Source: Arctopsyche grandis
Taxonomy: Eukaryota; Arthropoda; Insecta; Trichoptera; Hydropsychidae
Assembly: GCF_051622035.1 (NCBI RefSeq)
Contig: NC_135355.1
Span: forward strand, 32,180,986 to 32,244,985
Length of the DNA: 64,000 nucleotides
Direction: 5' to 3'
In this document: positions 26,701 through 38,685 of the stretch, in pieces
Numbering within the stretch: position 1 is the first letter of the stretch
How the letters are laid out: each line of letters begins with the position of its first letter
Program-made: the position numbers and the translations under genes
Notes under the pieces: model-generated
The model's input: only the letters and a program-made list of their open reading frames with translations
Database searches by the model: none
What the model was told of the DNA's origin: nothing

Positions 26701-29700
26701 TGTCCTTAGATGTCTCTGTGATACTGTATTAATATAATTGTTTATCGATGTTTGTATATAAAATATCTAAATAAATCAATATTTGTCTGTCACATATGGA
26801 TTCCTATACCATTCAACCGATTGCGATGAAACTTAAAGGAGTTATTGTGTGCATGTCTGCGATGGTTTCTGTAAAAAAAAAAATCGCCCAAAACGGGAAT
26901 GAGTGGCATTGCAACGCAATAATTTCAAATGTTTTCGCGTCTCCACCTGCGTTGTTAGGGTAAAATAAAAAAAAAACAATTATAATTTCAAATGTGTTTG
27001 CCTCGCCGCCTACGTTTTTCTGACAAACTATCATTACTGTAATAACAGGGAATTGCATGCGTTATTGTGGCATTGCAGCGTATGCCGGGTTCAGCTAGTA
27101 TATGTATAAAAATAAAATAATAAATCAGATCTAGTGTTTATAAAACTAGCACATATGTATAGATACCAACTATATATGTTATTATACAATATGATATATT
27201 TTTCATTTCTATTAAAAAAAAAAAAAAAAAAACATTTTCCTTAGATGATATGTATGAATTGTAAATCAGGACAATTGTACCTTTTCTGTCTACTATATTT
27301 TGACTCATTTCTTGATATGAATTTAAAATGACGAATTTTTTTTCACCAGAAATACTCCCCGTTACTGCCGCGCATTGTTTAGTTACCAACAAGCGAATCC
27401 TGACGAGTTGAACCTGTCCGTCGGTGACGTTATCCAAGTCCACGGCGAAGTCGAAGAGGGTTGGTGGCGAGGGCAGACCGGCAACCACCTCGGTGTTTTT
27501 CCGTCAAATTTCGTCGTACCTATGGAGAACGTCATCGTCCCGCCGATCCTGCCTCCGAAACCCGGTATACTAATTTCTGTATTTATATTCACCGTTAGCC
27601 GTGTCTATGAGTCGTCGAGTTGATTTTCTAACTAACAAAGTGCTAATTTTTTCAGTGCGTGAACAGTGTAAAGTGCTTTTTCCTTACACGGCGGCGAATT
27701 CGGACGAACTAACCTTGGCAGAAGGTGATTATGTGACAATCGTGTCGCGCGATGTCGCCGATCAAGGCTGGTGGCGAGGAGAGTTGCGAGGGCGTGTCGG
27801 ACTTTTTCCTGATAATTTCGTGACAGTCTTACCTTTACATGGTAATAATATATTTGTTTACTTAGATGTATCAAATACTCGTATTAACGCGTTTATCTTA
27901 TCGTGTTTTTTTGCTGTTATGTTTCCAATATACATACATATCTGTAGTTTGATCTCGTATATATGCATTATTAATTTGTGAATGTTTTAATTAGATGCGG
28001 TCTCAGCAAGCGATACTGCAAATAAAAAACCAAGTCGGCCCTCGAAATCTATGTCTTCCCTAAGTCAAATCAAAAATCAACCTATGTCGTCTCATCGAAA
28101 GGACACGTCCTTGAAATCTGGGTATGAATTTTTAAGTATTGTGTCGCGTTAGTAGTATCATTACGATTTGCTTTTATTTTTGGCATCATCTTTATTTATT
28201 TTTTTGTTGTTGTGTTATTGCGAACAGCAGTCAAGAGAACGTCGCCACGGCTAGAAAATCTTTAGAAGTTAACGATGCTAATATTATAGATACGAATTCG
28301 TTAAAGTCTAAAAAGTCTACGGATGCCGTTGTCGAGGATAGCAACATTGTCAAAACTCGTAGATCGATTGAACCTGAACCACAGCCGGCTAACGATACAA
28401 AATCTAGAAGGTTTTTTTTATTTTTTTCATTCATAAATGTGTTGTTTCTGTCATGTATGTTATTATAGTGGTTCTAAAAGGTTGTGTTGTATTTAAACCT
28501 ATGAGAAGTCAAGGGTTAAAGTATTGATAATGCAGGGTTTTTGCACGATTTGAAAACATGTTCAAGCCAGCAGCATTGCTTGGTTGCCGGGTTCGATCCC
28601 ATGAGTGGACCTAGATTGAAAATAATTTATTCCGAGTATTATCTGTTGTGCTGCTGGTCATACTTGGATTTTTACGACTCCAAGTCGATTGTTTCCTATT
28701 AGAGTTTGCAAATTTATCTGATTTCATTGTTGAAATGGTTCCCATCCTATTCGCAAAACCCATCCTACCTACTGTGTCACCACCATTTGAATATGATTTC
28801 AAAAATTTACAATTTATAAATGTATGTACAAGTTTAATACCATCGATGTCGCTCTCCAGGGCGACCCGAAAAAATGGCATCATTGGAAAATATAATTCCA
28901 TCAGCTATGCCGCCTTTCCCAAGCATAAATAAATGTTCGGAGAACTCTGGTTCTATTCAGTCTGATCTAATAGTCAAATTGTGTATGTACATATTTATGT
29001 ACATGTGAAAGAGACGCATTTGACGGTCTGTATATTCATGATATTTAAGTCTTATGTCATATCTAATATCTTCAAACGGATCTCAAATGATCTGCCTTTC
29101 AGCCGTATAATGTATTTTCTTATACGGTTAAATCCTTTTTTTCTGTTATTTGTTACACACTTTCTAGTCAAAATTCAGACCCATTATTTTTTTACTTTTC
29201 ATCAACTTTTAGTAGCAATGTTGGAAAAGTTTTCTTTTGTTATAGTTATTAACTAAAATTAATAACTATAACATAATATATAACTTCTATAATTACATTT
29301 TCCATAGAAGTATCCATTAACACCCTTCAAGAAGTCACCAATGTTATTATATACTAGTGTTGGACCCGTTGATTTCAACGGGTGGTTTCGAAAAGGAATT
29401 GAAACTCGAATAAAAATAAAGTTAAAGATATTGAATCGACTGGTTTCGGAAAGAAATTGATGCACGAATTACGAAGTGATTACGAATTACGAACTACGTT
29501 TTGTGCATCGCCGACCTCCTGACGCCTTTGCCCCCGATGCCTCCGTCGCTCCGGGGCCTTCGGCCCCAGCGCCGCCGACGCCTCCGGCGCCCCCGACGCC
29601 TTCGGCACCCCGGGGGCTTCGCCCCCAGCGCCGCCGACGCCTCCGGCGCCCCCAGCACCCCCGATGCCTTCGGCACCCCAGGGGCTTCGCCCCCAGCGCC

Positions 29701-32700
29701 GCCGACGCCTCCGGCGCCCCCAGCCCCCCCGATGCCTTCGGCACCCCGGGGGCTTCGCCCCCAGCGTCCCCGATGCCTTCGGCATCCCGTCGCCCCCAGC
29801 CCCCCCGATGCCTTCGGCACCCCGGGGGCTTCGCCCCCAGCGTCCCCGATGCCTTCGGCATCCCGTGGGCTTCGCCCCCAGCGCCGCCGACGCCTCCGGC
29901 GCCCCCAGCGCCCCGATGCCTTTGGCACCCCGGGGGCTTCGCCCCCAGCGCCGCCAGCGCCCCCGGCAATGAAAAAAATGAAAAAAATGAAAAACTGAAA
30001 AAATGAAAAAACTGAAAAAATGAAAAAAATGAAAAAACTGAAAAAATGAAAAAAATGAAAAAACTGAAAAAATGAAAAAACTGAAAAAATGAAAAAAATG
30101 AAAAAACTGAAAAAATGAAAAAACTGAAAAAATGAAAAAAATGAAAAAACTGAAAAAATGAAAAAAATGAAAAAACTGAAAAAATGAAAAAAATTAAAAA
30201 ACTGAAAAATATGAAAAAAAAAAAAAATTTGTTCCCCATACTGGTTGATGGTTGATCGTCCGTCACATACAAATATACAAATATACAAATATACAAATAT
30301 ATTTAGCGACAGTCCGTTTTTATATATAGTATACTTTTATATATTGATGAAATAAATAACAATAATATTTATATAATATAATTTAGTATAATTAATTTCC
30401 AATTAAAAAGTTTAATATAATTAATATAAATAATCTTCTTAATAAAATTTTTAATACTAATTATCTTATTAATTACAAACATAATAATCTTTATTTCTTT
30501 AATGTTTTCAGGAAGGGCATTATAGATTTGAACACCTCTGTGGAAAACACCTGCAATTCTTGCTTTCTTAACTCTAGCTATAATTAATTTATTCCTATTT
30601 CTAGTTTTATGATTATGTATTCCTAACTATGTAATTATTAAAATATCTAGGAAATAGACTATTTTCAAGCTTACATACAAATTTTAAAGCGCTCAATTTA
30701 ATACCGTTTCTAATATCTAACCATTAAATTCATCAAACATACTCCTAACATTCTTACGTTTCCTCACATTCAAAATTGCACGCATTGTCCTATTTTGCAC
30801 TTTCCGTAGTTTATCAATGCTCAATCCACTGAATAGATTGAGCTTTATGGCATAATATACAGTATGAGGCCATACAATACATTATATATTATTATTTTAC
30901 TTTTTATACTTAATAAATTTCTTAACCTACAAAGTATACCAACTTTTTTGCCATTTTTTAAGTTATACATATAATCTGCGTGCACTTTGAAATTTAATTT
31001 ACAATCCAAATAAAAGCCTAAATCCATAATCACATCACTCTTAATGTATTTATTATTCAATCCCCATCATCTTAGTCTTACATAAGTTCACTTTCAGTTT
31101 ATTCTCGCATAACTAATTACTAACATACTGTAATTCCATACATATAACTCATAACTTGCACATCATCACCTACAATATAAATGCGCGTATCATCCGCAAA
31201 CATATAAACGTTATATACATCATATACTTTCACCAAATCGTTAATACAGAAAATAAACAGCAGAGGTCCTAATTTAGACCCTTGTGGTACTCTATATGGA
31301 ACAATCAAATTTTTAGAAACTCATTTTTTAATTTTTACATTCCGTCTTCTATTATTCAGATAGCATTCAAACCAACTTAATACTTACCCACCCAATCCTA
31401 ACTTACTTAATTTCTCTAACAATATTCTCCTATCTATAGTTTCAAATGCTCTTTTGAATTCCAAGAATACAGCTGCAACCACCTTATTAGAATCATCAAT
31501 CGCTTCCATCCAACTATAAATAACCAATTGAATGGCCATTTCAATTGAATGTCGCTCTCTAAAACCTGATTATTCCTCAGTCAAAAAATCATTCACAACA
31601 ACAAATTCTCTCAATTCATTTATAACGACTTCTAATAAATTTTCAACAACAGGTAACATGTTAATGGGTCTCATTTCATTGGCCTTAAAGGTACCTGGTA
31701 CCTTTGGCACTGGCACAACCTTTCCAATTATCTGGGACAATACCCGTCTGTAATGATAAATGAATTATTTTTAATAATTAATTTATGTATAAATTTTCTT
31801 GTATTCTTTTTTTGTGACATTTTTATTTTGACTTTCCATATTCAGATCGTTAGACGTTGAAGGTGCGAATAAGCCGCCTGTTCCGGTTAAAAAGGCCGGC
31901 TCTCCAGTAGCTGCAATGTTCAGTGGCTTGCGGCAGAAGGTTCTAGCTGTTGAGCACAGACTCTCGAGCGTTGGTCACCAACAAACAGACACGCCTGATG
32001 GTTCTGCAGGCAGTAAACCAAGCAGTGATCCAGTTCTAATATCAATATCTCCGTCTCCATCTCCTATACCCACATCTACTAGTCCAGCTCCAATTATCGC
32101 CGAACAGAACACATCGGACAGTTTTGATCAAATCGAAAGAAATTCAATGCTCAACGATCCTCGCGCCGGACGGTAAATTATTTTAATTACAGAAATTCAT
32201 CAATAAAGTGTTGGAAATTTTCTAACGATGTTTTGTTTGTTATACAGTGTAAAAGCACCACGTCGTCGTTTACCAAGTCAAGCGACGAAAGACGATCCAC
32301 CTCTTACCAACGGCAGTTCAAATCATAATTCCTCGACGGGTATGTGTCGATTCAAATCTTAAATCGTGAATTTTAGTTGATGTTATTTTATTTAATTGGC
32401 ATTTTGTAGAGAGTGGTACCGAAAGCGAGATTAAACCTAAAGCACGCGAATGGGAAAAACACAAAGCGCCTTGGATGGAAGAGTTGAAACTCAATCAAGC
32501 TAAAAAGACTTCCCCGATTGCCGAAATCGGCAGATCGAAAACCATTTCAACGACAGACTCCAACCTCGATAGTAAGAATGATTTATCTCATGCGCGTTTG
32601 TCGGGCAGCAGTGATAAAATAATAGAATCTGGTGAAACGGAATCGAATAAAGAGACACCTCTCAACCCACTCGAAATGTCGCAGAGTATGACGGCGATAT

Positions 32701-34623
32701 CAACAAAGATAATTAAAATTGAAAAATCGGAGGAGGTAACTAATCAGTTTCACATCAAACTACTTTGTAAGTTGAAGAGAAAATTTTACTATAATGTATG
32801 TTTTCAGGTTCAGGGTCACACTGAGAATCCGCTGGATATGTCCAAGTCGATGTCTTCGCTCAGTTCTAGAGTCTCTCATGTGGAAAGCAATAGCAAAGTA
32901 TCTCCCAACGAGTTGAGGACGTCGATATCGAGTTCTGCGAGCGTCGTACTCAGAAGTACGACGCACTTGCCCGCTCAGCCGATACAGAACTCTGTGAATA
33001 GTGGTCCACAATTGATCATGAAGGAAGGAATCGCTGGAATGAAACCAATGATTCACACACCAATAGAGGAAGAAAATAATTTCTCCATTCATCCTCCTTC
33101 CAACGGTTATTATTTTTTATTAGTATCAATTGAAGCAATAGTCGCTTGCAAATTGAACCTTGCCTAACATGTTACAAGAATATTCAGTGACGTACAAAAT
33201 TTGATTTTTTTTCAATTGCAAAATATCAATTGCTTTGATTCTGAGCACTTCTGAGCACTTCAAAATTTCAATGACCACTAAATATTTCCTTATCTGAATG
33301 TACCGTATATGTGTTACAGTCCAAGTGTACATTATGCGTTATGTACATTATCCAAGTGTACTTTAAGTTTAAGTAACGTCAATCGTTTGTCCCATCCTCT
33401 ATGTATGAATGCTTTCCTTGGGTTGCAATATTTAAAAAAAATAGGGGAATTGGGAATTAAAGCAACGTTATAATGTGGTTTCCCTTTTAAATACTTAGTG
33501 TTTTGACAGCTCAAAATATCGCTAACGCGACAAATCGCTCATGGATATTACACTCATAGATAAATGACTCACTGGACAAAACGCTCAAGCGACAAATTGC
33601 TTACGGAATTATTCATACATACAAAAACGTTATTTTTTACACATGAATTATTCCAAAACTCAATTAAACGTATCGTGACAAATAAATAAAATATATAATA
33701 CAAACCAGTTTAATCTCAATTTATTCTCAAAGTACAGAGTTTATTATAAGAATTTTTAATTCGTCCTATTAATAAAGATTTTTGTTCAGTTACAATTATT
33801 TTTTTAATTGTTGTTAATTATAAATTCTTTTATATGTAAAATAATCATTATTAATTATATATACATATGTATATTGGAAAAACTTTCCCAACATAGATTT
33901 TATTGTATTCTATTTACATATTTCGAAAACCTTACAATCGTTTTATAATAGTACTGTTGATAAAATAATTAAAAATAAAACTTTGTATGAATTGAAAATA
34001 TATTAAATACAAAAAGATAATCATATTGATTATCGCACAAACGATTAATCATACTTTGACTTATGCCCAATAGTTTGTGCATTGGTTAACTAGTTTGTTT
34101 GTCAATTTGTTATTTTGTTTGTTTTTTGATCAAACCAGTATGTTTATGAACGAACTGGAGTGAACACTTGGACTGTACATAACATATTGACTGATGCTCA
34201 CGATCATCAATCACCAGAAAAAAGAAATAATTGCATATTATCAAAAAATTTCGAAAATGGTTCAGGACTTTCTTTAATGTGTTAATTTACAACATATTTT
34301 ATTTACAATTCTTACTTATACTTTTTAGGTATGGTTGACAGTGAATTAACTTCGCAGCAGTTGCTCATATCAACATTGAATGAACGGGTAATTTATTTTT
34401 TAACTTTGTATCGAGTTAAATTTTTTTAGTGTATTTATTTTCATGTTGTTATTTTGATTTGATATTTCAGGTGGCCAACTTGGAGAGGGTAGTGGAAGCT
34501 CAGGAAGCCAAATTCACGGCTGCAATAGCGGCACTTACTAGCAGACTAGCAAGAGAGACGGATATGCGGTGTGAACTCCAAGCGGAAATTCAGAAGCTGG
34601 AGCGTTGCGTCACACGAGTGTGA
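20590..34623 (+). CDS. cindr: cindr/CIN85-CD2AP homologue: three SH3 domains and coiled coil (12 exons, 726 aa)
   Basis: A scaffold adaptor linking receptor endocytosis, junctions and actin capping. Exons: 20590-20605, 23489-23687, 27350-27564, 27656-27841, 27995-28121, 28228-28410, 31846-32172, 32248-32339, 32410-32735, 32808-33105, 34329-34387 and 34471-34623; all phases close on TGA. SH3-1 is about residues 6-62 (ALYDY-equivalent [19 protein letters not shown]), SH3-2 about 77-133 (LFSYQ, GWWRGQ, FPSNFV), SH3-3 about 148-204 (LFPYTA, GWWRGEL, FPDNFV). A Ser/Pro-rich linker holds KPPVPVKK. Residues 411-427 ([17 protein letters not shown]) match the spacing of the capping-protein interaction motif LxHxTxxRPKx6P at L, R, K and [15 protein letters not shown] is at 468-481. 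Two related blocks, [13 protein letters not shown] and [13 protein letters not shown], lie at about 534 and 564. Residues about 658-720 form a coiled coil, as in the family. The 16-base first exon fits the family, where SH3-1 begins near residue 1. Long introns 1, 2 and 6 are rich in transposons. The donor after exon 6 (GTTTTT) is weak. Confidence 0.93.
22528..23387. mobile_element. hAT-type nonautonomous element (860 bp) in cindr intron 1
   Basis: Starts TAGGGATTGCAAAAAAACC and ends GGTACTTCCTAATCCCTA. An 8-bp direct repeat, AATGTGAC, flanks it at 22520-22527 and 23388-23395, the hAT target size. Subterminal sequence is rich in ACCGGTAT words on both sides. No transposase frame. Confidence 0.85.
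23934..24110 (+). repeat. Dispersed repeat beginning CACTGAGCAACAAAAAA
   Basis: Starts CACTGAGCAACAAAAAA and runs through GTTACCAGAACC, TTTGACTCACTGAATTC and ATGATTTTTGTTGG. A reverse copy lies at 53740-53937. Short, no coding. Confidence 0.6.
24205..25130 (+). repeat. Dispersed repeat with internal duplication
   Basis: Blocks with GAAGTAGAATGGATAGAAGC, TTGCCACAT..CTCCGTG, GGAGATGTC and CAAAGTCCGAACATCTG occur at 24205-24420, again at 24485-24700 and partly at 24980-25110. A reverse relative lies at 59085-59410. No coding function is evident. Confidence 0.6.
25900..26390 (+). repeat. Dispersed repeats in cindr intron 2
   Basis: 25930-26060 (TCACTCTTTTGTCTCTCTTC, then TTTCCGTCTCTCTCTTCGATG) is the reverse complement of 58960-59060. 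26110-26390 (TTGCAATATTTT, TTTTGACAGCT, ATGAACAAACTAGTG) is related to 33340-34190 and, in reverse, to 42640-42930. Confidence 0.6.
26396..26785 (+). repeat. tRNA-derived SINE, copy E
   Basis: A clear tRNA-like head: TAGCTGTTTGGTTAGTG as box A and GGTCGTGATTTGAATCCC as box B. The core has CGATCTTTTCCTAATAGAG and GAAACGGTTCC. Confidence 0.75.
26786..27098 (+). mobile_element. Nonautonomous Helitron
   Basis: Starts TCTGTCACATATGGATTCC and continues with CATTCAACCGATTGCGATG, a common insect Helitron 5' pattern. It ends GCGTATGCCGGGTTCAGCTAG followed by T, where the CTAG end and the GC-rich stretch just before it are diagnostic. Repeated ATTTCAAATG and CTCCACCTGCGTT-type words lie inside. No Rep/helicase coding. 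Confidence 0.75.
28561..28800 (+). repeat. tRNA-derived SINE, copy F
   Basis: CCAGCAGCATTGCTTGG head, GCCGGGTTCGATCCC box B, then the GACTCCAAGTCGATTG core and GTTGAAATGGTTCC. Truncated tail. In cindr intron 6. Confidence 0.7.
29356..29965. repeat. GC-rich hairpin minisatellite within a dispersed element
   Basis: The leader CTAGTGTTGGACCCGTTGA (29356) to ACGAATTACG belongs to an element seen also at 43006-43240. From 29510 it turns into a tandem array of units containing GCCTTCGGCACCCC and GGGGGCTTCGCCCCCAGC; the latter is a perfect hairpin with a TTC loop and occurs six or seven times. The long open frames in several phases on both strands reflect lack of AT-rich stops and are not genes. 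Lies in cindr intron 6. Confidence 0.85.
29968..30217. repeat. A-rich minisatellite (GAAAAAATGAAAAAACT)
   Basis: Tandem units of GAAAAAATGAAAAAACT and shorter GAAAAAAAT variants directly follow the GC-rich array. Phe-rich frames on the minus strand are artefacts. Confidence 0.9.
30478..31753 (-). pseudogene. 5'-truncated, decayed non-LTR reverse transcriptase (Jockey/CR1-type)
   Basis: On the minus strand, successive frames show reverse transcriptase blocks in the right order: a degraded [10 protein letters not shown] region near 31450, [18 protein letters not shown] and [10 protein letters not shown] (the FADD active-site box) at 31120-31308, a thumb-like [18 protein letters not shown] at 30845-31060, and a C-terminal stretch with [17 protein letters not shown] and [12 protein letters not shown] near 30500-30800. 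Frame changes and stops separate the blocks, so it is inactive. It lies antisense in cindr intron 6. Confidence 0.85.
33340..34190 (+). repeat. Dispersed repeat in cindr intron 10
   Basis: GTCAATCGTTTGTCCCATCC, GGGTTGCAATATT and TTTTGACAGCTCAAAA match 26110-26390 and, in reverse, 42640-42930. A middle block (33520-33605) has degenerate CGCGACAAATCGCTC words resembling the short repeats at 44722-44904. Confidence 0.55.
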
Positions 34624-34689
34624 CCTTCGTCTTCGCCGAAACCTTCCAACCTTCGCACACTTATGTTGCCATTCTTGAACGATACTTAA

Positions 34690-34695
34690 AATAAA
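34690..34695 (+). terminator. Poly(A) signal of cindr
   Basis: AATAAA 67 bases after the stop codon, followed by a GT/T-rich stretch (TTTTTTTATTCTGTTTTTGG). Confidence 0.65.
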
Positions 34696-36558
34696 ATTTT
34701 GTACATTTTTTTATTCTGTTTTTGGAAGGCGATAGTATGACTGTTTGGTTGAACATTTAGTACCTGTCAATGCAAGTGTAATCGATTTTTCGCATTTGAA
34801 TCTGAGTGAACTGTAATATATGTGTATGTAATGTATTAAAAATTACAATTTTCATAGAACGGTTAAATTTGAACGACACCAATTTAAAATTAGTAAATTT
34901 TCACTTATAATCGTAAACTTTTTTTTATTATTATTGATAATAATTAATAGTGCGACATTCAATTGTATTTAACGTATTAGTATATCAAAAGCGTATACTG
35001 AACCACGTTATGTATTATATTTAAATGTAATGGTGAAGGAAGTTGACTACATATAAAACGTACGCACTTGCATGAAAACTCTTTTTGTATAAATACAAAG
35101 TAATATATTTATTTTTATTAAATTATTTATACATATATGTAATTGAAGAATGAAATTAGGTCAGAATCCTAATCTAATTTGGGTTTTATTATTAAGTACA
35201 ATTCTTTTTCTTTTAACGTGTGAATATAAATTTATTCACATTCCTTCGTCTGCCTATTGGCGTATTTAACTTTTGTTTCGTATGCATATTTTCATGTCAA
35301 TTTAACTGTTTGTCGACGCTCGAAAATATGTCGACACGTACACATTAAAATTATTAACGATAGTAATTTATTCATTTAATGACTACAAATATTATTTTCG
35401 CATTCCACTGTGTGCTCGGTGACATTCCTCGTTTGGAAATAATCAAATTATTTCGACGACGGCGACGTTTTCATTCCGCTGCGGATTCCTCGGCAGCCGT
35501 TCCGGTTCGGCCAACGCCGACAGCATTTACGTATCGATGGACAGCTTATTCTGTTGTTCCTTTAGAGGTGCTAAATGTACGATATCACTATATGATAATA
35601 TTCTATTATGAAATGATAATATTTTTGTATATCCCCCCCCCCCCACCCCTCCCTCCTTCCCAATTCACCACAAACCGCTGGTCTCAAATCTATTTTCATT
35701 GTTTTAAAAAAAGAAAAGCTTTATACGTTAACTTTTTTTCGTATTATAGTGGGGTGTATTACTATTTACTTATTTTTTTGCACTATTTACGTATGCATTT
35801 AGGTATTATTTTTATTTACTTTGCATCGAAAGAGTATGTGATTAATTTTATTTCATATATTTATACACATATGTATTTCATATTAGAGAGTATTTTTCCA
35901 TTGTCGAATACTAAATGTAAATATATATTTTTATTTGCATAAAAATTCTTAGCATTCTTTGCATACATAAATATAATATTTATATAATATGTACTAAAAA
36001 AAATTGTACGGCCATGATTTTTGCATTTATCACGCAATTGTGTATATAAATTTAAAATATTGTCAATTTGAAGATAGAAAAAAGCTATATTTTTATTGGC
36101 AGGAAAGAAATTTTATTTTAACAACGAAAAGTATGAATAATAAGTTTGTGATTTTTTTTTTATTATTTTGCTAATATTGAGTTTAAGTATATATTGTATT
36201 TTCATTGTGTTACTTTGTGCACGTAAATTTTTAATAATATTCATTGTAGAAGGCCTGGTTGTGATATGTGTGAAGAGTCGGTTTTCCATCTATTCAGATG
36301 ATGAAGTATAATTTTGCGTATTGGATTTCGAATTTTGCCAATGATAACTCTTTTAGGTAAATTGATGGATAATCTTTGTCTCGACGGGAGTGTTCAAAAC
36401 TCAAGTCACCGATGTATATTTAAAAATTAGATTTTTACACTGCTGGCATTTTTGCTTCAAAATTTTGACGGCGTTGCTCACAAGTCGAAGCGATATTTTT
36501 CTTATATCGACTTTTAAATAGTAAAATTGATAATTAATAATATGTAATGATAATGATA

Positions 36559-36640
<82 letters not shown>

Positions 36641-38164
36641 TGTGAAAATCAATAGTGATCAAGTGAAAATTATCAAAATTTGACATTGTAAAATGTTGCT
36701 TTTAGACTTTAGACTAGACGTATGACATATTGTTGCCTTTTTACCTTGAATACTGGTATGTATGTATGTATGTACTAATTTTGCTTTGTATAGTGATAAC
36801 AAGAATGCTTTTTATTTTCCTAAATATATGATACTTAATATTTTTAAATAATATTACTGCATAATACTGTATGGGAGTACGATATGATAAATACAATTAA
36901 TAATAATATGATAAACATACATACATATATAAATATATATAATATATATTTACAAACTAATCAATTATGTATTCATATTGTCATTTACCTATTTATCGCA
37001 TTTAATGTATTGAAACTATAGTTTGGATGTAATTCATTTGTTTAATTTTCCCTTTTTACTTTTATAAATATATTTATGAATATATATACGTATACATGTA
37101 GTATATTGTAATTATCGTCATGTGTATTTGATACAAATGCATAATTTATCTCAACATGTAAATCAAACTTTTATATCGTGTAATAACTCCATTTTATTCT
37201 TAACGTAATTGTGATGTAAACTACATGTTATTGGCGAAAAAAAATTTTTTTTTTATTATTTAATCATAATAAATATCATCTACTTTTTAAAATATTTGTA
37301 ATTTGCTTTTAAGCAGATGACGACTAATTATTCTTGTATCCATTCCATTTCTACTTGTGTGTATACTAGCATTTTCTTTTTCCCATTTTTCCAACGACCA
37401 GTCCCTTATTATTGAACGTTTCGTATTATTATTCTAGTAGTCTTTCGTATTTGCCATTCGAAAATGAAGGTGCGGTCGGTTTAGAGTTGTGTGAAGCTTG
37501 TAATTCCTGGAGTTTTTTGTGTTATGTGTGTTCATAAGAATGTGTTCATGAATTATTGCCATTTAATTTAATATGGCGTGTCTTTAGATTGTATTTAAAA
37601 CAAACAATTAGGATTGTGTAATTTCCGTCACATTTCAATCGAATTTATTAAAAAGTTGTATATAAAACGGCGCCGTTGCATTTTTATTACCTTCATACGA
37701 TGAATTAGTCGATTCTACTTCGCTCTTTTTGAGTTTGCTGCGGCGCTGTATTTATATTTATTTTATTTAAATAATATTTATCTTTCTTCCTGTTGTTCTT
37801 TTTGTGTCATAAATTTTATTTTTGTGTACTTAAATTTACATCGCATTTATTTTTCATGAAATATATGTAAATAAAAGATATAATGTAAACCTCATTTGTA
37901 TTTATTTTTCGTTTTTCCTGTTTGTAATATATCGGCACAACAACATTTACGAACTAACAAATGTTGTTAACAGGTGATTGTCAATTAGCTGATGGTTTGA
38001 GTTCTTATTGAACAATTGATCTTTAGCTACACTACATCCTGGTGTCACATTTAGATAAGGAACACTGATGTCGGCCAATTTACAGTTGTTGATCGTTTGA
38101 ATTTAGAGGTACATATATTAAAGATCTGTTATTGCTTCTGTTCAATATTTTCTCCCTGTTGTCA
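34696..38164. other. AT-rich intergenic stretch after cindr
   Basis: No gene recognised. Holds a C-run (35635-35644), an (AT)n run (36561-36636) and one unexplained GC-richer, coding-like island at about 35440-35580. Confidence 0.5.
36561..36636. repeat. (AT)n microsatellite
   Basis: About 38 uninterrupted AT units. Confidence 0.97.
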
Positions 38165-38290
38165 ATATATGGCCAGCAGTATAGATCGGTGGCTGCGTTA
38201 ATGCTAACCACCGAGCGGTTCCTTGGGTTAATCCCGATTCTTCAATTTATTCGGAATATTGGCTTTTTAGGGTAGTGTCTCCAGATATGC
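38165..38290 (+). repeat. SINE head fragment, copy G
   Basis: CCAGCAGTATAGATCGG and GAGCGGTTCCTTGGGTTAATC resemble the head of the SINE family; the core is only partly present. Confidence 0.5.
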
Positions 38291-38685
38291 TCGAATTGTG
38301 CACTTGTAAAATTTTATCTTATGTTTCTCTTTCAATTTTGCAATAAATTTATATTAATGCATTTTTTTTAAGTGTTCAAGTGGTCTGTAGGGAGTCTTCA
38401 AACACGTGCAAAACTTATCTCAACCTTACATGACCCTCGCTTTAGCAATTTAACAAGCCCAAATATAATTAGTGTTCTCTATAAAAAATATTATGAACAA
38501 AGGACGATCCTTGTGCGTGGCCCACCATATGTTTTCCTCGTCAGTCAGGAGTTTCTATTCAACCACCAGTTGGTCAGTCGTTCATGGTTCAATATATAAT
38601 ATGTATACTTGTACAATTTGGAGGAAAATAAATAACTTTATCAAAATTACACTGAATTTATCATCTTCTCCAGTATATACAGTGG

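Noticed and set aside
29476-30296. Open frames of 160-270 codons on both strands (Pro/Ala/Arg-rich and Phe-rich)
   Set aside because: They come from the GC-rich and A-rich minisatellites, are open in several frames at once, and have no domain.
31532-31753. Plus-strand frame of 73 codons
   Set aside because: It is antisense to the decayed reverse transcriptase read on the minus strand.
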